From Diphasiastrum complanatum (taxonomy: Eukaryota; Streptophyta; Lycopodiopsida; Lycopodiales; Lycopodiaceae), in contig CM055102.1 in assembly GCA_029204225.1 (NCBI GenBank), positions 42,681,229 to 42,745,228 of the forward strand: a DNA stretch of 64,000 bases. Direction: 5' to 3'. Below, piece by piece: positions 23,276 through 34,572 of the stretch. A program made the translations under genes and the position numbers. Positions within the stretch are counted from its first letter, which is position 1. Every line of letters begins with the position of its first letter. The notes below the pieces were generated by a model, which searched no databases, was not told the DNA's origin, and was given only the letters and a program-made list of their open reading frames with translations.

Positions 23276-24529
23276 AAAGAACGGCCCAAAAATAAACGTT
23301 GTAGCTCATTTGGGAGCCACAATGCTCAGTTGATAACGTGCAAAACAATGCTCATTTGGGAGCTACAATGCTCGGTGATTTTTTCAGACCAACTAGAAAT
23401 CATTCAAAAATTGGGCAAGATCGGTGATTTTGTAGGTTTTTAAGGATTTATGGAAGCTTTAAGCCAAATTTGAGGTGAAATTATCATTTCTCAGTTAAAT
23501 TATCTGAAGTTAGTTGCTACTCAGTATAGGACCATCAACCTCAATGGCAGATCTATCCACAATATGTAGAAAAATACTTCAAAAATAACTTTTCTACAAA
23601 GCCTCATATGATATTTTGGGTCAATTAAAAAAAGTCATTGAAAAAAATTTAGATCTTATCCAAATTTAGTGAAGTAGAATTTATTCTCATCCTAAGCAAG
23701 TTAATGTCCTGTTTTGTAGAATCAGTTTGCATAAAGAAGAGTCATAGAGAATCTCGATGGAAGAATGACAGAGGCTTGGTTGGAAAAAGTGGTATGATTA
23801 TCAAGCCTTTGAGATTTTGATTGATGGCATGAAAAACCTCATGTGGTGAGAATTTTGCTAGACCCTTAATAGCCAATGGAAATATGAGTTTCTCAGCTTT
23901 GGCCCCATGGAAACTGTTGTTTGGGATCCATGGGGTTGGGCCCTTAGGGCCTCATTACATGCAATCTCGTCATCCCTCAAGATGACCCCCCAAAAAACAT
24001 TTCATTGTAACCCATTAACCATCTCAAGCCATGTGAATCTTCTACTCTTGAGCTCCAATCTTTGTAGTAGATTGCCATGAAAAGGTGATGTTCATGATGC
24101 TGATTTATTGTCTTTTCATGTTCATCATTGACTAAGGGTGTAGATGTATGAATGCCCCTAAGGCCCTTATGGGCACTTCATATGTAACACCAGGGCTTGT
24201 GCTAAGCGCCATCCTGTACATGAGCCATTTTAACATATCTTTCCCTGGAATCCATGTCTGGCCATCCAACAACATGCCACTCAAGTAAACTCTAGTGCTA
24301 TATTGCCAAAGTAATGCGAGAGTGATGATGCGATTCGACAACAAGGAAGATCAAGTAGATGAGGTGATAAATCTGCTACGGGCAAAAGCTTGACTTGTCC
24401 TTCTCAGAGATTGTTGAACAAGAAGCGCGCAAACCCTGTCATCGAAGAGGCGGGTCAAGGGTCAAGGGTGATGCATGGGTCAAGTTACTCTAGAGGCCGT
24501 TTGGGCCCTCTTGACCTCATTTTCAGGAT
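23275..24529. other. Unassigned sequence upstream of the BSD gene
   Basis: No domain, LTR or terminal repeat was recognised. A duplicated GCTCATTTGGGAGC(C/T)ACAATGCTC phrase lies at about 23307 and 23352. The part nearest the gene may hold regulatory sequence. Confidence 0.3.
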
Positions 24530-24535
24530 CACGTG
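24530..24535. promoter_or_regulatory. G-box CACGTG upstream of the BSD gene
   Basis: A CACGTG core about 250 bp before the start codon. Plant bHLH and bZIP factors bind such cores. A six-base palindrome can occur by chance, so this is only suggestive. Confidence 0.3.
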
Positions 24536-24639
24536 AGTGAGGCCTTTGACTCAAGTGACCCTAGAACATGGAAGGCAGAACGGAAATGGGAAAATGGAGA
24601 AATACCAGCAGCATCAAAAGGCGATGAGAGGAGGAGGCT

Positions 24640-24735
24640 ATGGCGGATCCTAGGAAGACAGATGATGCTGCTGCCGTTGCTGCTGTGAGCATGTTTTGCA
24701 GTGAATATGCTGTGATGGTGAGTGTGCCAGAGTGA
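24640..24735 (+). CDS. Possible 31-codon upstream ORF
   Basis: ATG at 24640 (GGCTATGGCGG) opens a frame beginning MADPRKTDDAAAVAAV and ends at TGA 24733-24735. It lies 42 bp before the main ATG and in the same frame. If the transcript includes it, translation would end before the main start and could restrain BSD-protein output. It could instead be the old first exon start: GT at 24718 and CAG at 24766 would make an intron of about 50 nt, too short for plants. Confidence 0.35.
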   Translation: MADPRKTDDAAAVAAVSMFCSEYAVMVSVPE

Positions 24736-24777
24736 TTCATTCAAGGGTGAAGCATTTGAGTTTTCAGAGTAGCGGTG

Positions 24778-25225
24778 ATGGATCTCTTCTACCAGAAAGC
24801 CAGGATTCTGGCGCAAGAAACAATGAAAAAGTCACAGCAAATGGCCAAGGAAGCGGCCAAAGCATCGCAGGACTTTGCTTTGGAAACCGCAAAGAGGTCG
24901 CAGGAAATTGCTTTTGGGACAGCCAAGCTATCACAGGAACTGGCTGCTGAGACTGCCAAAAAATCGCAAGAGATCGCGTTGCAGACTGCAAAGAGATCCA
25001 AAGAGCTAGCTGCCGAGGCAACGAAAAAGGCTGACGAGTTCAAAGCTTTTGCGGGGCAACTAGCGCCCATGTCTCCATCTACTACTTTCCTAAATTTCAC
25101 AGATGCTAAGCCCTCTGTGAATGAGTTGGAGCTGGAGGAGTACGGTATAACCGAAGAACTGCGGGAATTTGTGAAAGGGCTTACTATGCAAACTTTTATA
25201 GATTTTCCGTTGGATGATACTGACA
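24778..25225 (+). CDS. BSD-domain-containing protein, exon 1
   Basis: ATG at 24778 starts MDLFYQKARILAQ, the amphipathic start shared by plant BSD-domain proteins. Seven 11-residue repeats follow (residues 14-90, type ETAKKSQEIAL), predicted to form one long amphipathic helix. A linker and the conserved entry to the BSD region, YGITEELREFVKGLT then FIDFPLDD, complete the exon. The frame reads through to a stop at 25231-25233, but ACA|GTAAGT at 25226 is a strong donor and leaves one base of a codon. Exon 2 at 63438 completes that codon and supplies the expected DLTDWQERHA segment. BSD domains occur in TFIIH subunits and synapse-associated proteins; the plant family is poorly characterised. Codons are intact. 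Confidence 0.88.
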
Positions 25226-25233
25226 GTAAGTAA

Positions 25234-25617
25234 GCTGGCTTTCTTTCTGATCAATATGTTGTCTACATACTTGCCTTATCCCACATTTCACCTTTTTTTT
25301 AGGGTTTTAGGGTTGGTGGTAGCTTGCTGGCACCAGTGGGCCTTAAAGAAATAGGAACAAAATAGCCCATTCTCCCTAAGTTTCTCTACGAATGAATCAG
25401 GGAGAACTAGCATTTAATCGCATGATGCAAAGACCTAGCCAACAGTAGCGATTCCTTACCAGCAGCTAAGGGCTAGCCTTACCAATGTATGCAGCAGATT
25501 AATATAATCTTAAGCATCATCAAGTACATTTTCAAAACCATTAACAATTCCCCATAATAATTTCTTGGTTAAAATCAATCTCCATTGCCATTGGTGAGTA
25601 CATATGATGAGCTAGTG
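25234..25617. other. Intron sequence with no recognised feature
   Basis: Ordinary AT-rich DNA containing a TTTAGGGTTTTAGGGTT phrase at about 25300. Nothing else was recognised. Confidence 0.4.
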
Positions 25618-26035
25618 TTATGTATGTACCTGATGTATACAATGATTAACTAAGGTTTGCAATTCAAGTTGAGGAATCATATTGCTATGAGGAGCTATTG
25701 ACAGCATTTGATCTGGAATAGCACGTACTCTGACATTGAGGCCTTTATTCTCCCTCAGTTTATCTTCTGAAAGTATGGTCAAGTTCTCTACCGACATTGG
25801 AATCTTCTCTTTCTTGGAATTAATCTTGACAATGGTTGCCTGTCTCCTCCTTGTCTTCCAATTTATGCTTAAGGTCTTGGATCTTTGCTGAAGCATCTTC
25901 CATTAGTATGTTCTTTGGAGTTCTGCATTTTCTTGACTTAAATTTTCTATCTCTTCCCAAAGTTTGACAAGTTCCTCTTTCATAGAGCCAATTTGGTTGA
26001 GAACCAACAATAGCTTCTCCTTTATCAAATACCAC
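25618..26035 (-). pseudogene. Possible coiled-coil coding relic
   Basis: Across frames, the minus strand gives helix-like, charged strings: KEELVKLWEEIENLSQENAELQ, broken here, then KIQDLKHKLEDKEET and ENLTILSEDKLRENKG. This pattern occurs in Gag-like and other coiled-coil proteins. No family can be named. It may be a decayed exon of a retroelement or chance. Confidence 0.25.
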
Positions 26036-27347
26036 ATGAGGTTGGTTGTAGGAAAACAGGTGTCATTTTTCACCATTGTCTAGTGTTAGAAGTCCAATGG
26101 AAAAGCTAGCAGTGGAAGAGGATGGATAATGAATACATCAAAAGAAAAGGAAAAGTAGTCATACATTTCGACAAAGAAGAAGAGGAGGGGACAACCCTAA
26201 AAAAGGCAAACAACCTTTAATTTGGGGGAAGGGGGGGGGAATTGGCTGATCATGAAAGAGATAAATGATAGCTCCTTCTTATCTCATAATAAATATGGCA
26301 TCAAAAGACAAAATGATCGTCTATCTCAACTCTACCCTAAGTACACAAGTGGCAAGTTCTGTCAAGCTTGGGGATTGGAGGCTTTATAATGTAACTGACG
26401 TATTGAAAACAATACTTAGACTATCATTATTTTATAAACACGTGGGAGCACAATACTTCTCTTATAACAATTGAATGTTAATCTATATAAATAACAGCTA
26501 GGATTGCTTCAAATGCTAACTTTGTTCAGCTAAAGAGCATGTCCAACCTGCCATGGAAGCACAAAATGACACAAATGAAATTACGTCCCTCATGAGCATA
26601 CCAAGGATGCCTCAAAGGACTCGGATGGGTGACCCTCAGTCCAAGAACAAGTTTAGACAAAGATATTTACTATGTGATTGAGCTTTGACTTGTGGATAAG
26701 CCAATGACCTAGTTCTAGTCGAGCTAGCTCCCAAGCTCGAGTATGGGCCTAGACAACTCTTAAAACTCATTGTGCAAGAGACGAACTAAAACTTTGCTCG
26801 GTGACCTTATGTAGGAAAAAAGTGCCGAGTACCAAAACAACACTATGTGCCAAGATTGATGGGAGGCGCTTAATGGCAAAGTTACCATGAAAGGAGACAT
26901 GCTCTAGGTGTTAGACGTAATTGGTTCTAATACATCTTAGAAAACAAAGTGCATAGTAAGTGATTAATCCATGAGAGATGGGAGGAGAGAGCACCATAGC
27001 TTGCACTAGAATCATAGCACAATGCAATAAGAGAGATGAAGTGGGGAGAGAGAGAGAGGCTCCAATGACCTCTAGTGTCCCTTACAATTTGGTCATTGTG
27101 GTCCGATTACATTTAGAGGGACATAAACCATATTCATTAGATCATAGGCACTTTGGGCCCTTTTGTTATATATTTTTATTGAATAAATTGCAAGTATGTT
27201 TGGTGACGACAAATCATAGCCCAACGGTCCGGATAGCAGAACGTTGTTGAGATCACAAATTTTTTTTTTTGGGGAAAAATGCCCTATGGCTAAATTTTTT
27301 TGTATAGTTTAGCTAGTGTTAAGTGATGTTTTACTGCAATCTTCATT
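26036..27347. other. Intron sequence with no recognised gene
   Basis: Only short tracts (G-run at about 26225, short GA tract at about 27045). The open frames are short and have no domain. Confidence 0.35.
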
Positions 27348-28049
27348 TTATATATTCTGAATAGCCCACATAACGTGAAGCAAATGAGCAACTGCATGTG
27401 TGGGCTTGTGGAAGAAATTCCACCTATCAAGCCACTTCTCTCGGATAGCTAACATCCTACAAATACAAAAAAAGGAATCATTGCATTGTAGCCTGTAGGA
27501 AAAACAACTCAACAACTCAAAAAAACTCAATGCAAATGCACAAAACAGATTACAAAAGAGTATACCTGCGCTCAAATAGCGGATCCTGTCCATAAACTCA
27601 TAAATGAGGCTGAGTGTCGAACCCTCTCGATCCACCAACCTCAACAGATGGTACATTGGTTGCAAGACTTAAACCAGCTGCTTGGTCGGTCGCCAGAAAT
27701 CATCTTCAAAACCAATCCTCTGGAGCCTAAGTCTAGTCGGCTCGCTTGCTACAATGCCACTGTGTTTCCTCAAGGCTGGCTGCCATTGGCACAATTGCTC
27801 CAACACGATGAAGTGGTAGGCAAAGCGTGTGGGTGTTGGCTTCTTCAGATCTAGCAAGCTATATGTCATGAACATGGTAAGGACCCTCTTCTTCCTAGTT
27901 ACAGATGTGACCAGGATGATGGCCCTGGATGTGATGGTGGAAACCCAAGAGGGGCCTCCTATGTAATGCTTCAAAAGATTGATGCAATGTGCTGAACATG
28001 GGTCCATACAATAGCAGAATAGTCTCTGTCCAAGATCACCCATAGCCAC
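27348..28049 (-). pseudogene. hAT-1 transposase core relic
   Basis: Minus strand: PCSAHCINLL, then SVTRKKRVLTMF, LLDLKKPTPTRFAYHFIVLEQL and, across a stop, LLRLVDREGSTLSLIYEFMDRI. A probable intron follows, then REKWLDRWNFFHKPTHAVAHLLH. These are the central helices of plant hAT transposases of the DUF659 type. They parallel, segment by segment, the copy D transposase (residues about 465-680), but the sequence is clearly from another family. The first catalytic segment and the dimerisation end are missing, so it is dead. Confidence 0.75.
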
Positions 28050-28430
28050 ACAATAAAGTACAAAGCATTCAGGATAGCATATCTATAGAAAGCCAAAAAC
28101 AAGGAGATCTCCATGAAATCACGTTAGGCATGGAAGAATGAGTACATAGCAAGGAGTAGAGCATGGGTTCATGTAGACAAGGCACATGAGACCTAGCAAT
28201 GGAAATCCCAAAGCTCACATTCACAAGAGGAAGCTTAGAGCTCTCCTTTGCAAATGAGCCAAAAGATTCTTAGAGTGATGTCTCTTGTGTACTTATAGAC
28301 AATGCCCCAACTTAACTAAACATAACTATCTTGGGGTAGTTGAAATTCAGCCAGACACCTTGTGAACAATCCTTCACAAGCTTGACTTGAGCTCTCAAAA
28401 CCATTCTATGAAGGCCTATAGACCTGTGCT
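28050..28430. other. Unassigned sequence between hAT-1 pieces
   Basis: No coding. Sequence such as CACATGAGACCTAGCAATGG and CTCACATTCACAAGAGGAAGC could be a solo LTR or intron of hAT-1, but no second copy is present. Confidence 0.3.
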
Positions 28431-29858
28431 ATCAAGGTAGACTATGTGTTGCTTGTAGCACTCTCTGGTCTTCTCCTATGTGGCTTCGGGTTCCACTAGC
28501 ATGTATGCATAGAAGCACCGAGTTCCGAAACACCACATTCCCCCCCCCCTTTTTGTGTACAGGTGATGTAGGATTGGCCTGTGTCTCAGCATCGAGATCG
28601 TACATACTAGACAACCTCTGCATATCCAAGTTCTAGAGAAAAGAATCAAGTCATGACTTCTGTTTTGGACCCAACTAGCATTAAGAGTGATAATTACTTG
28701 CCACAATTTTGAAAGGTCTTTTCTTTCTATGCAACCAATTGTTGATGAACCTGCATAGCTCCACCCTTTTATACAGTTTTCCTAAAAGAAATGTCAAGGA
28801 GAAGCAAAAAAATTTAAGGCAAAATAAAAGAAGCAAAATATTTTTGTGTTCCGGGATACATTCTAATCCTAAATTTGGAAATGTGATTCAGATTGTGTTG
28901 TGGAACACATTTCGAAACATGGTTGTCTAGAACGCAAATTTTTTTTTCTCAACTATTCGACGAAGGGGACGTAGTGGGCACGACGCCGGGCACGGGAACC
29001 GAGCGGGGAGTGAGAAAACTTGGATTCCAGGTTTTTCTTGCCTACACATTTCAATTTTCATGATTGTTTTGGGCAGCAAGTCGAGTGCACTAGGCCTGCC
29101 GCATCGATCAAGGGTCTGCTGTTTGGGCCTAACCCCTCTCTGCTGTATATATGTCTCGTGGTCTAGCATGCCCAATGGATGGCTGATCTGTGGGTCTGTC
29201 ACTCTCTCTGGCAGCACCTGTCGAAGCATGTGGTGCATCTGCTGTCGAAGAGGAAGAACCCCCGTTGCCGCTGAACCAACATGCTCATCTGATGCTCGTG
29301 CCTCTGAACCAGGCCCTGCTGCTGCGGATGGAACTGAAGGTGTTGTACTAGGCCCTGCAGTTGTACCATGCCCGTGATGTACTAGGCCCTGCACCTGTAC
29401 CATGCTCTGCCCGTGATGTACTATGCCCTGCACCTGTACCATGCTCTGCCCGTGATGTACTAGGCCCTGTACCCGTGGTAGGCCCTGCCTGCCTGCCTGT
29501 GAGTGTCCCTGTCTAGAACCCTGTGATGCAGCATCGGGCTCGTACATACTAGACAACCTCTGCATATCCTCATTAGAAATCCTGGGGCAATCAGATATGC
29601 CCAATGCCCGCCCATTTGGCCCTCTGACCCGCAGCTAGTGAGCCCTAACTCTGGTGAGTGATCCCGTGAAGCGACCACCGCAATGCAAGCATCTCCATCT
29701 GCGGGTCCCTGAGCCATGGTGTGTAGCCACATCCTCGTCGGTAAGCTCAACCTCGGCCCAAAGGCCTCGGCCCCGCACTGGCATCGTATCAACACGAGAT
29801 CAAACCTGCAAACAAAAATAAGCAAACAAACGTTTAGTAGAAAAAAAATACACTGCAT
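28431..29858 (-). pseudogene. hAT-1 associated low-complexity exons with an internal duplication
   Basis: The minus strand holds a frame ending SNEDMQRLSSMYEPDAASQ at about 29520-29580. It continues into three copies of a VHHGQSMVQVQG repeat (about 29370-29470), then a Pro/Ala/His-rich tail. A second version of the start (MDMQRLSSMYDLDAETQ) lies at 28570-28630, so this piece is duplicated. It adjoins hAT-1 on the same strand and resembles in composition the non-catalytic extension of the copy A-D transposases. No catalytic residues are visible. Function unknown. Confidence 0.4.
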
Positions 29859-30234
29859 TGAACAACATTATTGGGCTCAAATAGAGCTCAAAATATTAGA
29901 GCACACATCACAATGATTCCAATTCACACATCATAGCAAGTGCCAAAAAACACATGAGATTAGGGCGTGGGATAGAATTATTTCAGTATGAGCGATAATG
30001 GGCGACTGACGTTAGCGTGGGAGTCCGTGCAGGCGTAAAGGAGTGTAGTATAGGTCTAAACCACACCCCTGGTAGCGTATTGCCGAGTGAATGCTTGCTG
30101 ACTACCCACACGCGAAGATCCGATGCCTATAGCTCATCAAAAAAATTTTCGCCTCCTCCTCTAGTAGCGCGGTTCTGTCCGTGAGGAGGCGGCCCAAATT
30201 TTATATAATCTGTTTTTTTTTTTTATCACGATGC

Positions 30235-30260
30235 TTGCAGCGAATCGCGATTCGCTGCAA
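30235..30260. repeat. Perfect 26-bp palindrome
   Basis: TTGCAGCGAATCG followed by its exact reverse complement CGATTCGCTGCAA. It is followed by CTATG, as at the termini of the hAT copies to the right. It may be a transposon end. Confidence 0.85.
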
Positions 30261-30610
30261 CTATGTTCTGAATTCAGAAGCGAGTTTATGAGAAACGCGT
30301 TCAGAAACGCCTTTATGAACCGCGTTTCTGATTTGGGGGAGCGTTTCCGAGAAACTTTTAAAATAATAAATATATAAATTTTTGTGGGTAATATGGGTAT
30401 TAGATTAAAGCTCTAATCAAGGGCATTGCATTTGTATAGGTTGCCAGGTGTTTTGGCTACAGTTGGGCTGGTTATAGCATGGTTTAGGTCCAATTGAGGG
30501 CAAAGAATATGTAATTCTGTTTTTTTCTTGGCACGATTCTGGAATTAGAATCCCGTTTCTAGGAACGGTTTTGCCCAGAAACGCGTTTCTGTGCAACTAT
30601 GCTATATATG
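30261..30610. repeat. Block of ACGCGTTTC inverted and direct motifs
   Basis: GAAACGCGTTTC-type motifs recur at about 30291, 30324, 30550 and 30576. The last is the perfect 16-bp palindrome CAGAAACGCGTTTCTG (30576-30591), followed by GTGCAACTATGCTATATATG. The arrangement resembles subterminal repeats of a small hAT-like or MITE element. Confidence 0.5.
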
Positions 30611-31570
30611 TAAAGATATTTTTGTCACATTTGTGCTTATGCATGGGGTAGGAGGATGTATGGGGTGTGCACCCATACATCATCTTTTGACACACTTTTT
30701 TAATGTAAGTGTGAGGGGAGGATGCATGTATGGGGAGGAGCATGCATGGCCCTCATCCCCAAGCATACATCTAAGGGGCCCACTCCAAATTCAAATTACC
30801 CTTTACACACACTCACTCTTATTCATCATTTGTTTCCTGGTGGGTCCCTCTCTCTCTCTCTCTCTCTCTCTCTTCTTGGCAGTTGGTAGGCCTCTCGCTC
30901 TCTCTGTAGTTCCACTCAACCTTGCATGGCAAACCTACGTGGCATAGCTCCTTAGAAAATTGGAAAGCTAGTGAAATTGTTGGGAAACTCTTCAAGAAAG
31001 ATGACAAATTCTAGGAATGGAATCAACATCTTTTTTTGTTTTTATTGTTTTGATTGGATTTTATTTTATTAAATAGTTGCAAAATATAAAATTGTTATTT
31101 TTTGGTTTTCATGGCTAAAAATACTTTAATATATGTCTTTTTAAATTTATAGACAATATATATGTATATATACTTAAAATAGCGTCTCGGACAATGTATA
31201 TATATTGTATATGCAAAAAAGAAATTTAGAATAGCTTTCTAGACAACGTTCTACTGTCCGGAATACTCTTGTTCCAGCGCATTTCTTAATTGGTTATATG
31301 TTAATTGTGCCATTTGTTTGGGCTTAGGGTGTGGGGTTGATGCCATTTCGTTAGGGTTTAGGTTTGTGTTTTTTTCATTAGAGTTTAGGGTGTAGGGTTG
31401 ATGCCAGTCTGCGACAGGGTTTACGGTTTCTGTATAGGGTTTAGGGTGATTCAAATTGCACAGAGCAAACCATTTGAACTTCTACCCTCGCACAATAGCC
31501 ATGACACCAATAAACTATAAAAAATATTTACATATCATTTGCTGCCAATGTACATGATGCTGTATGTGTA
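30611..31570. other. Unassigned sequence with a (CT)n tract
   Basis: (CT)n at about 30847-30873. AT-rich beyond 31000. A group of TTTAGGGT-like phrases at 31320-31450 is too irregular to be telomeric. No gene. Confidence 0.35.
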
Positions 31571-31780
31571 TCAATATCTACATGTCCAAGCTAACAAATC
31601 ATCCCTTTGCGTGTCAGATGCATCTGTAGGGGTGTCAGATACAAACTCAGGCTCGAAGTCTATGTTTGTGGGCATCTGAGACTCCTCCAAGTCTGGGCCA
31701 GATAGACTCCTAGAAAAGTCCTCGATGCGTGGCCTCTTCAGAGGTCTGCCTTTGGGCTTGCCGGAATGTAGCGCAGGCAT
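31571..31780 (-). pseudogene. AT-hook and acidic tail, probable C-terminal exon of hAT-2
   Basis: A 69-residue minus-strand frame: GKPKGRPLKRPR (AT-hook-like, GRP core in basic flanks) followed by an acidic, Ser/Thr/Asp-rich tail ending at a stop. The same basic hook then acidic tail order ends the copy A-D transposases. It lies on the same strand as the hAT-2 core at 35014-35715, with Gypsy-2 between them. I infer it is the tail of hAT-2, cut off by the Gypsy-2 insertion. Confidence 0.35.
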
Positions 31781-32858
31781 CCCAAAGGGAGCCGGGAACC
31801 ACGACTTAGCTTCCCAGCCTTCAACTCTTGCCGTCCCAACTCACTTGACATACAAGCAGCCAACTCGCCAACAACGATCAGACTTAACCAACTTGAAGTT
31901 CGGAAACCAACATTGAGATCCAACCTGGCGCCATGCCAGATCGGGGGTCCCGATGTGGGTGACTTCCCTCCAAGCAGGCTGCCCGACATACATCAAACTT
32001 AACCAACTCGAAGCTTCGTTACAAACGAGTAACATCCATTCCAAGCAAGCGGTCTAACTTACATCAGACTTAACCAACTGAAAGCTTCGTCACGAGCGCT
32101 GGACGCCAACCTGGCGCCACGCCAGACTAGACAGCCATAAACAGGTAACTTCCACCCAAGCAAGCCATCCAACTCAGCCGACAGGTTAGAGCCCGTTCCC
32201 CAAGAGCTTAACCCATTCACGTTCATGCAAGGAACACTCAAAACCACAAGCCGCGACAGATATGGAGACAACCAGTTCCTGGACCAAATGGTCCCGACAA
32301 CATACCGCTGGCGCCATGGACCGAATGGTCCCGACGGCATACCGCTGGCGTCCCGGGATACGATCCTCAGCTATGTGCTAGATCAAAAAGTTTGAAGCGG
32401 CCTTACAACTGGCGCTTTTATCGAACACTGAAACCCAGAAGGTAATCAGAGTCAGTTTGAGGAAAATCCCACTTTATTGATAAGTCTGAGAAGGTTACAT
32501 TCCAAGTGTGTGACCGACCCTAGACTTCGGGGCGTTGGCATGCCAAGGCGGGTGCCAAGACAACATTCCAGCAAGGGAGGCTGAGACTTGGTTGGAGCTC
32601 GCCCCGAGTCGCAACCCGCACTCCCCTATAGTATTGGTGGGATTCGCCACCTCCCCTCATACCAAGTACTCTACCCAGGCTGGTAAAGCACGTTTTCTCT
32701 CTCTAAGATTTTCTCTCTAGAAAGTCATTTTCTCTCTCTAGAATTTATTGATCCCCATGCTTTCTTTAATCATGCCTAGATCGTGTGAGGTGATTGCACA
32801 TCGATATGAGCTCTCTGGACTTCGCTAAAAACGATCAAAGATTTTTAGCCATAGGAAC
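31781..32858 (+). repeat. Probable Gypsy-2 LTR/leader with internal repeats
   Basis: The phrase CAGACTTAACCAACT (or CAAACTT...) recurs at about 31880, 31996 and 32067, with CCAACCTGGCGCCA at 31921 and 32107. A 37-bp tandem duplication (GGACCRAATGGTCCCGAC) lies at 32281-32354. No second LTR is present, so boundaries are uncertain. It precedes the primer site at 32859. Confidence 0.45.
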
Positions 32859-32870
32859 TTGGCGCCGGTT
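32859..32870 (+). other. Candidate Gypsy-2 primer-binding site (tRNA-Asp type)
   Basis: TTGGCGCCGGTT is close to the plant tRNA-Asp site TTGGCGCCGTTG. TGGCGCCGG recurs three more times in the next 100 bp. Confidence 0.5.
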
Positions 32871-33387
32871 GAATTCTGGTCACAGTGGCGCCGGCGTCGG
32901 TGGCAACGGGAGCAGCAGGGGCGCTGCTGGCGCCGGGGACAATGCTGGCACCGATGGCGCCGGAAGTAAGGCTTGTAAGGTAACTTTACAACATCCACCC
33001 CACCTTTATAAAATCTGATGTCCTCATCAGATGTTAGATTAAAGTAAAGGTGCCTCCCAATTAAACATGTACAAGTCCTTATCAATTTGACAATTACCGG
33101 TAAGCCAATTTTTGGGGAACTTTTGTAGCGTTGTTTTTGTGTCAAGCTATAATGATCGGTCTGATTTTTTTTAAACCGCCGATCTTGACAAAACGATGGT
33201 AGGTTTGGTTCTCAGTGTACCCAGTAAGGGATTCGATTCTTTGGTACTATGCTATTTAACCACTTAAGTCTGGAGTAGTGATAGTCCCAGTAAATTGAGT
33301 TAAATGGTGTTTATGGTTGCTTCCTTGAGTAGCTTTTGATTCTCTTTCATCATCTCTTTCTTAATTCACCTCTCTTCTCCTTGTAAA

Positions 33388-34572
33388 ATGGATCCTACTC
33401 CTACCACACAGCTTATGTCCCTTGCTAAGGAGGTTATTGTATTTACCTCTGCTTTAGACCTTGATGCTTTGTTGCTGGCAGTTAACAATCTACAACAACA
33501 GATTGTGGATATGCAAGCTAAGCACAGTCGGGATCAGCAGGATCTCAAGGAATTGACGCAACTAAGGCAATTGGTGCATCAACCCTTGTTAACTCCTGAA
33601 GTTTTTGCTAGGGAAAAGAAGGATAGAACCCTGGAGGCGGTCTTGCAATGGTTGGATCGATGGAATTCGCAGTTTTCCATGCACGATTCGTCCGAGGATA
33701 ACAAGATCAATCTCGTCGTCATGTACCTGCGAGGTAAAGCATTTACCTGGTGGCAAGATATAAGGGGTAAGCCTGAATTTCTAAGGAATTGGGAGGATTT
33801 TTGTAAGGCCTTTAAGGCGGCCTTCCTTCCCATTCTTGATGATTTTGAATTTTACCGTTAATATGCAACGATCCATATGGGGAACCGGCCCTTGGATCAA
33901 TATTTACAAGATTTTCAGGAGGTCTATTCTCGTTTTGCAACTAGAATAGATCCTTTGCTAGTAAAGTTGCATTTTATACTTGGGTTGCCAAGAGACTATC
34001 AGCTAGAGGTCAGGAGGAACCAGCCTCTTACCCTCGAGAATGCTGTTCGCTTCGCCAGAATCTACGATGATACTCGTATGATGGCTAAGCCTGAGACTAG
34101 TGTCTTGCCCGATGTAAAAGGTAAGAAGCCTTTCTTTCCAAAGATATCGAAAGATAAGGCAAAGGATGGGTCTTTAAGTTCAGGTAAATCGAAGAAAAGA
34201 TCTACCTTGGACCAGGAAACCTTTATGAAAGCCAGAAGCGACAATCTATGCTTCAACTGCATGGAACCAGGTCATGTCGCGAAGGAATGTTCAAAGAAAC
34301 GGAAAGCTAAAGGGGCATCTTTTAAGACGCTAGATAACCCTAGCATATCTAGTGTAGATCTTTCCTTTGCTGGCAATTCTGTGTGCAAGCATTGTTGTTT
34401 TAATACGGCTGTTTTTGGCCCTCATGACCTCATTCGGATGAAGGGGGTTGTGGGTGGCCAAGTCGTAACAGTTTTATTTGACGACGGTTCCACACATAAC
34501 TTTATTAACGCTAATTTGTTGCAGAAGCTAAAGGTGGAAACAAGGCAAAGTGACCCCACCGATACACAATGA
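33388..34572 (+). pseudogene. Gypsy-2 gag and start of protease
   Basis: ATG at 33388 follows a pyrimidine-rich leader. One frame of 395 codons is interrupted by a single TAA at 33859-33861. It carries a coiled N-terminal helix (VNNLQQQIVDMQAKHSRDQQ), then capsid motifs VLQWLDRWNSQF, LRGKAFTWWQDI, PLDQYLQDFQEVYSRF and LGLPRDYQLEVRR. A canonical zinc knuckle (CFNCMEPGHVAKEC, about 34249-34290) follows. The protease begins TVLFDDGSTHNFI, with DSG changed to DDG. Without protease, reverse transcriptase or integrase the element is inactive. It resembles gypsy elements of the retrotransposon_gag family. Confidence 0.88.

Noticed and set aside
24718-24769. A 52-nt intron joining the upstream ORF to the BSD start
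   Set aside because: Donor-like GTGAGT and acceptor-like TTTTCAG exist, but the intron would be shorter than plants usually splice.
26978-27250. 90-residue plus-strand open frame
   Set aside because: No recognisable domain, atypical composition and no supporting context; likely chance.
31320-31450. TTTAGGG-like phrases resembling plant telomere repeat
   Set aside because: Only scattered, irregular copies with changing spacing; not an interstitial telomere array.
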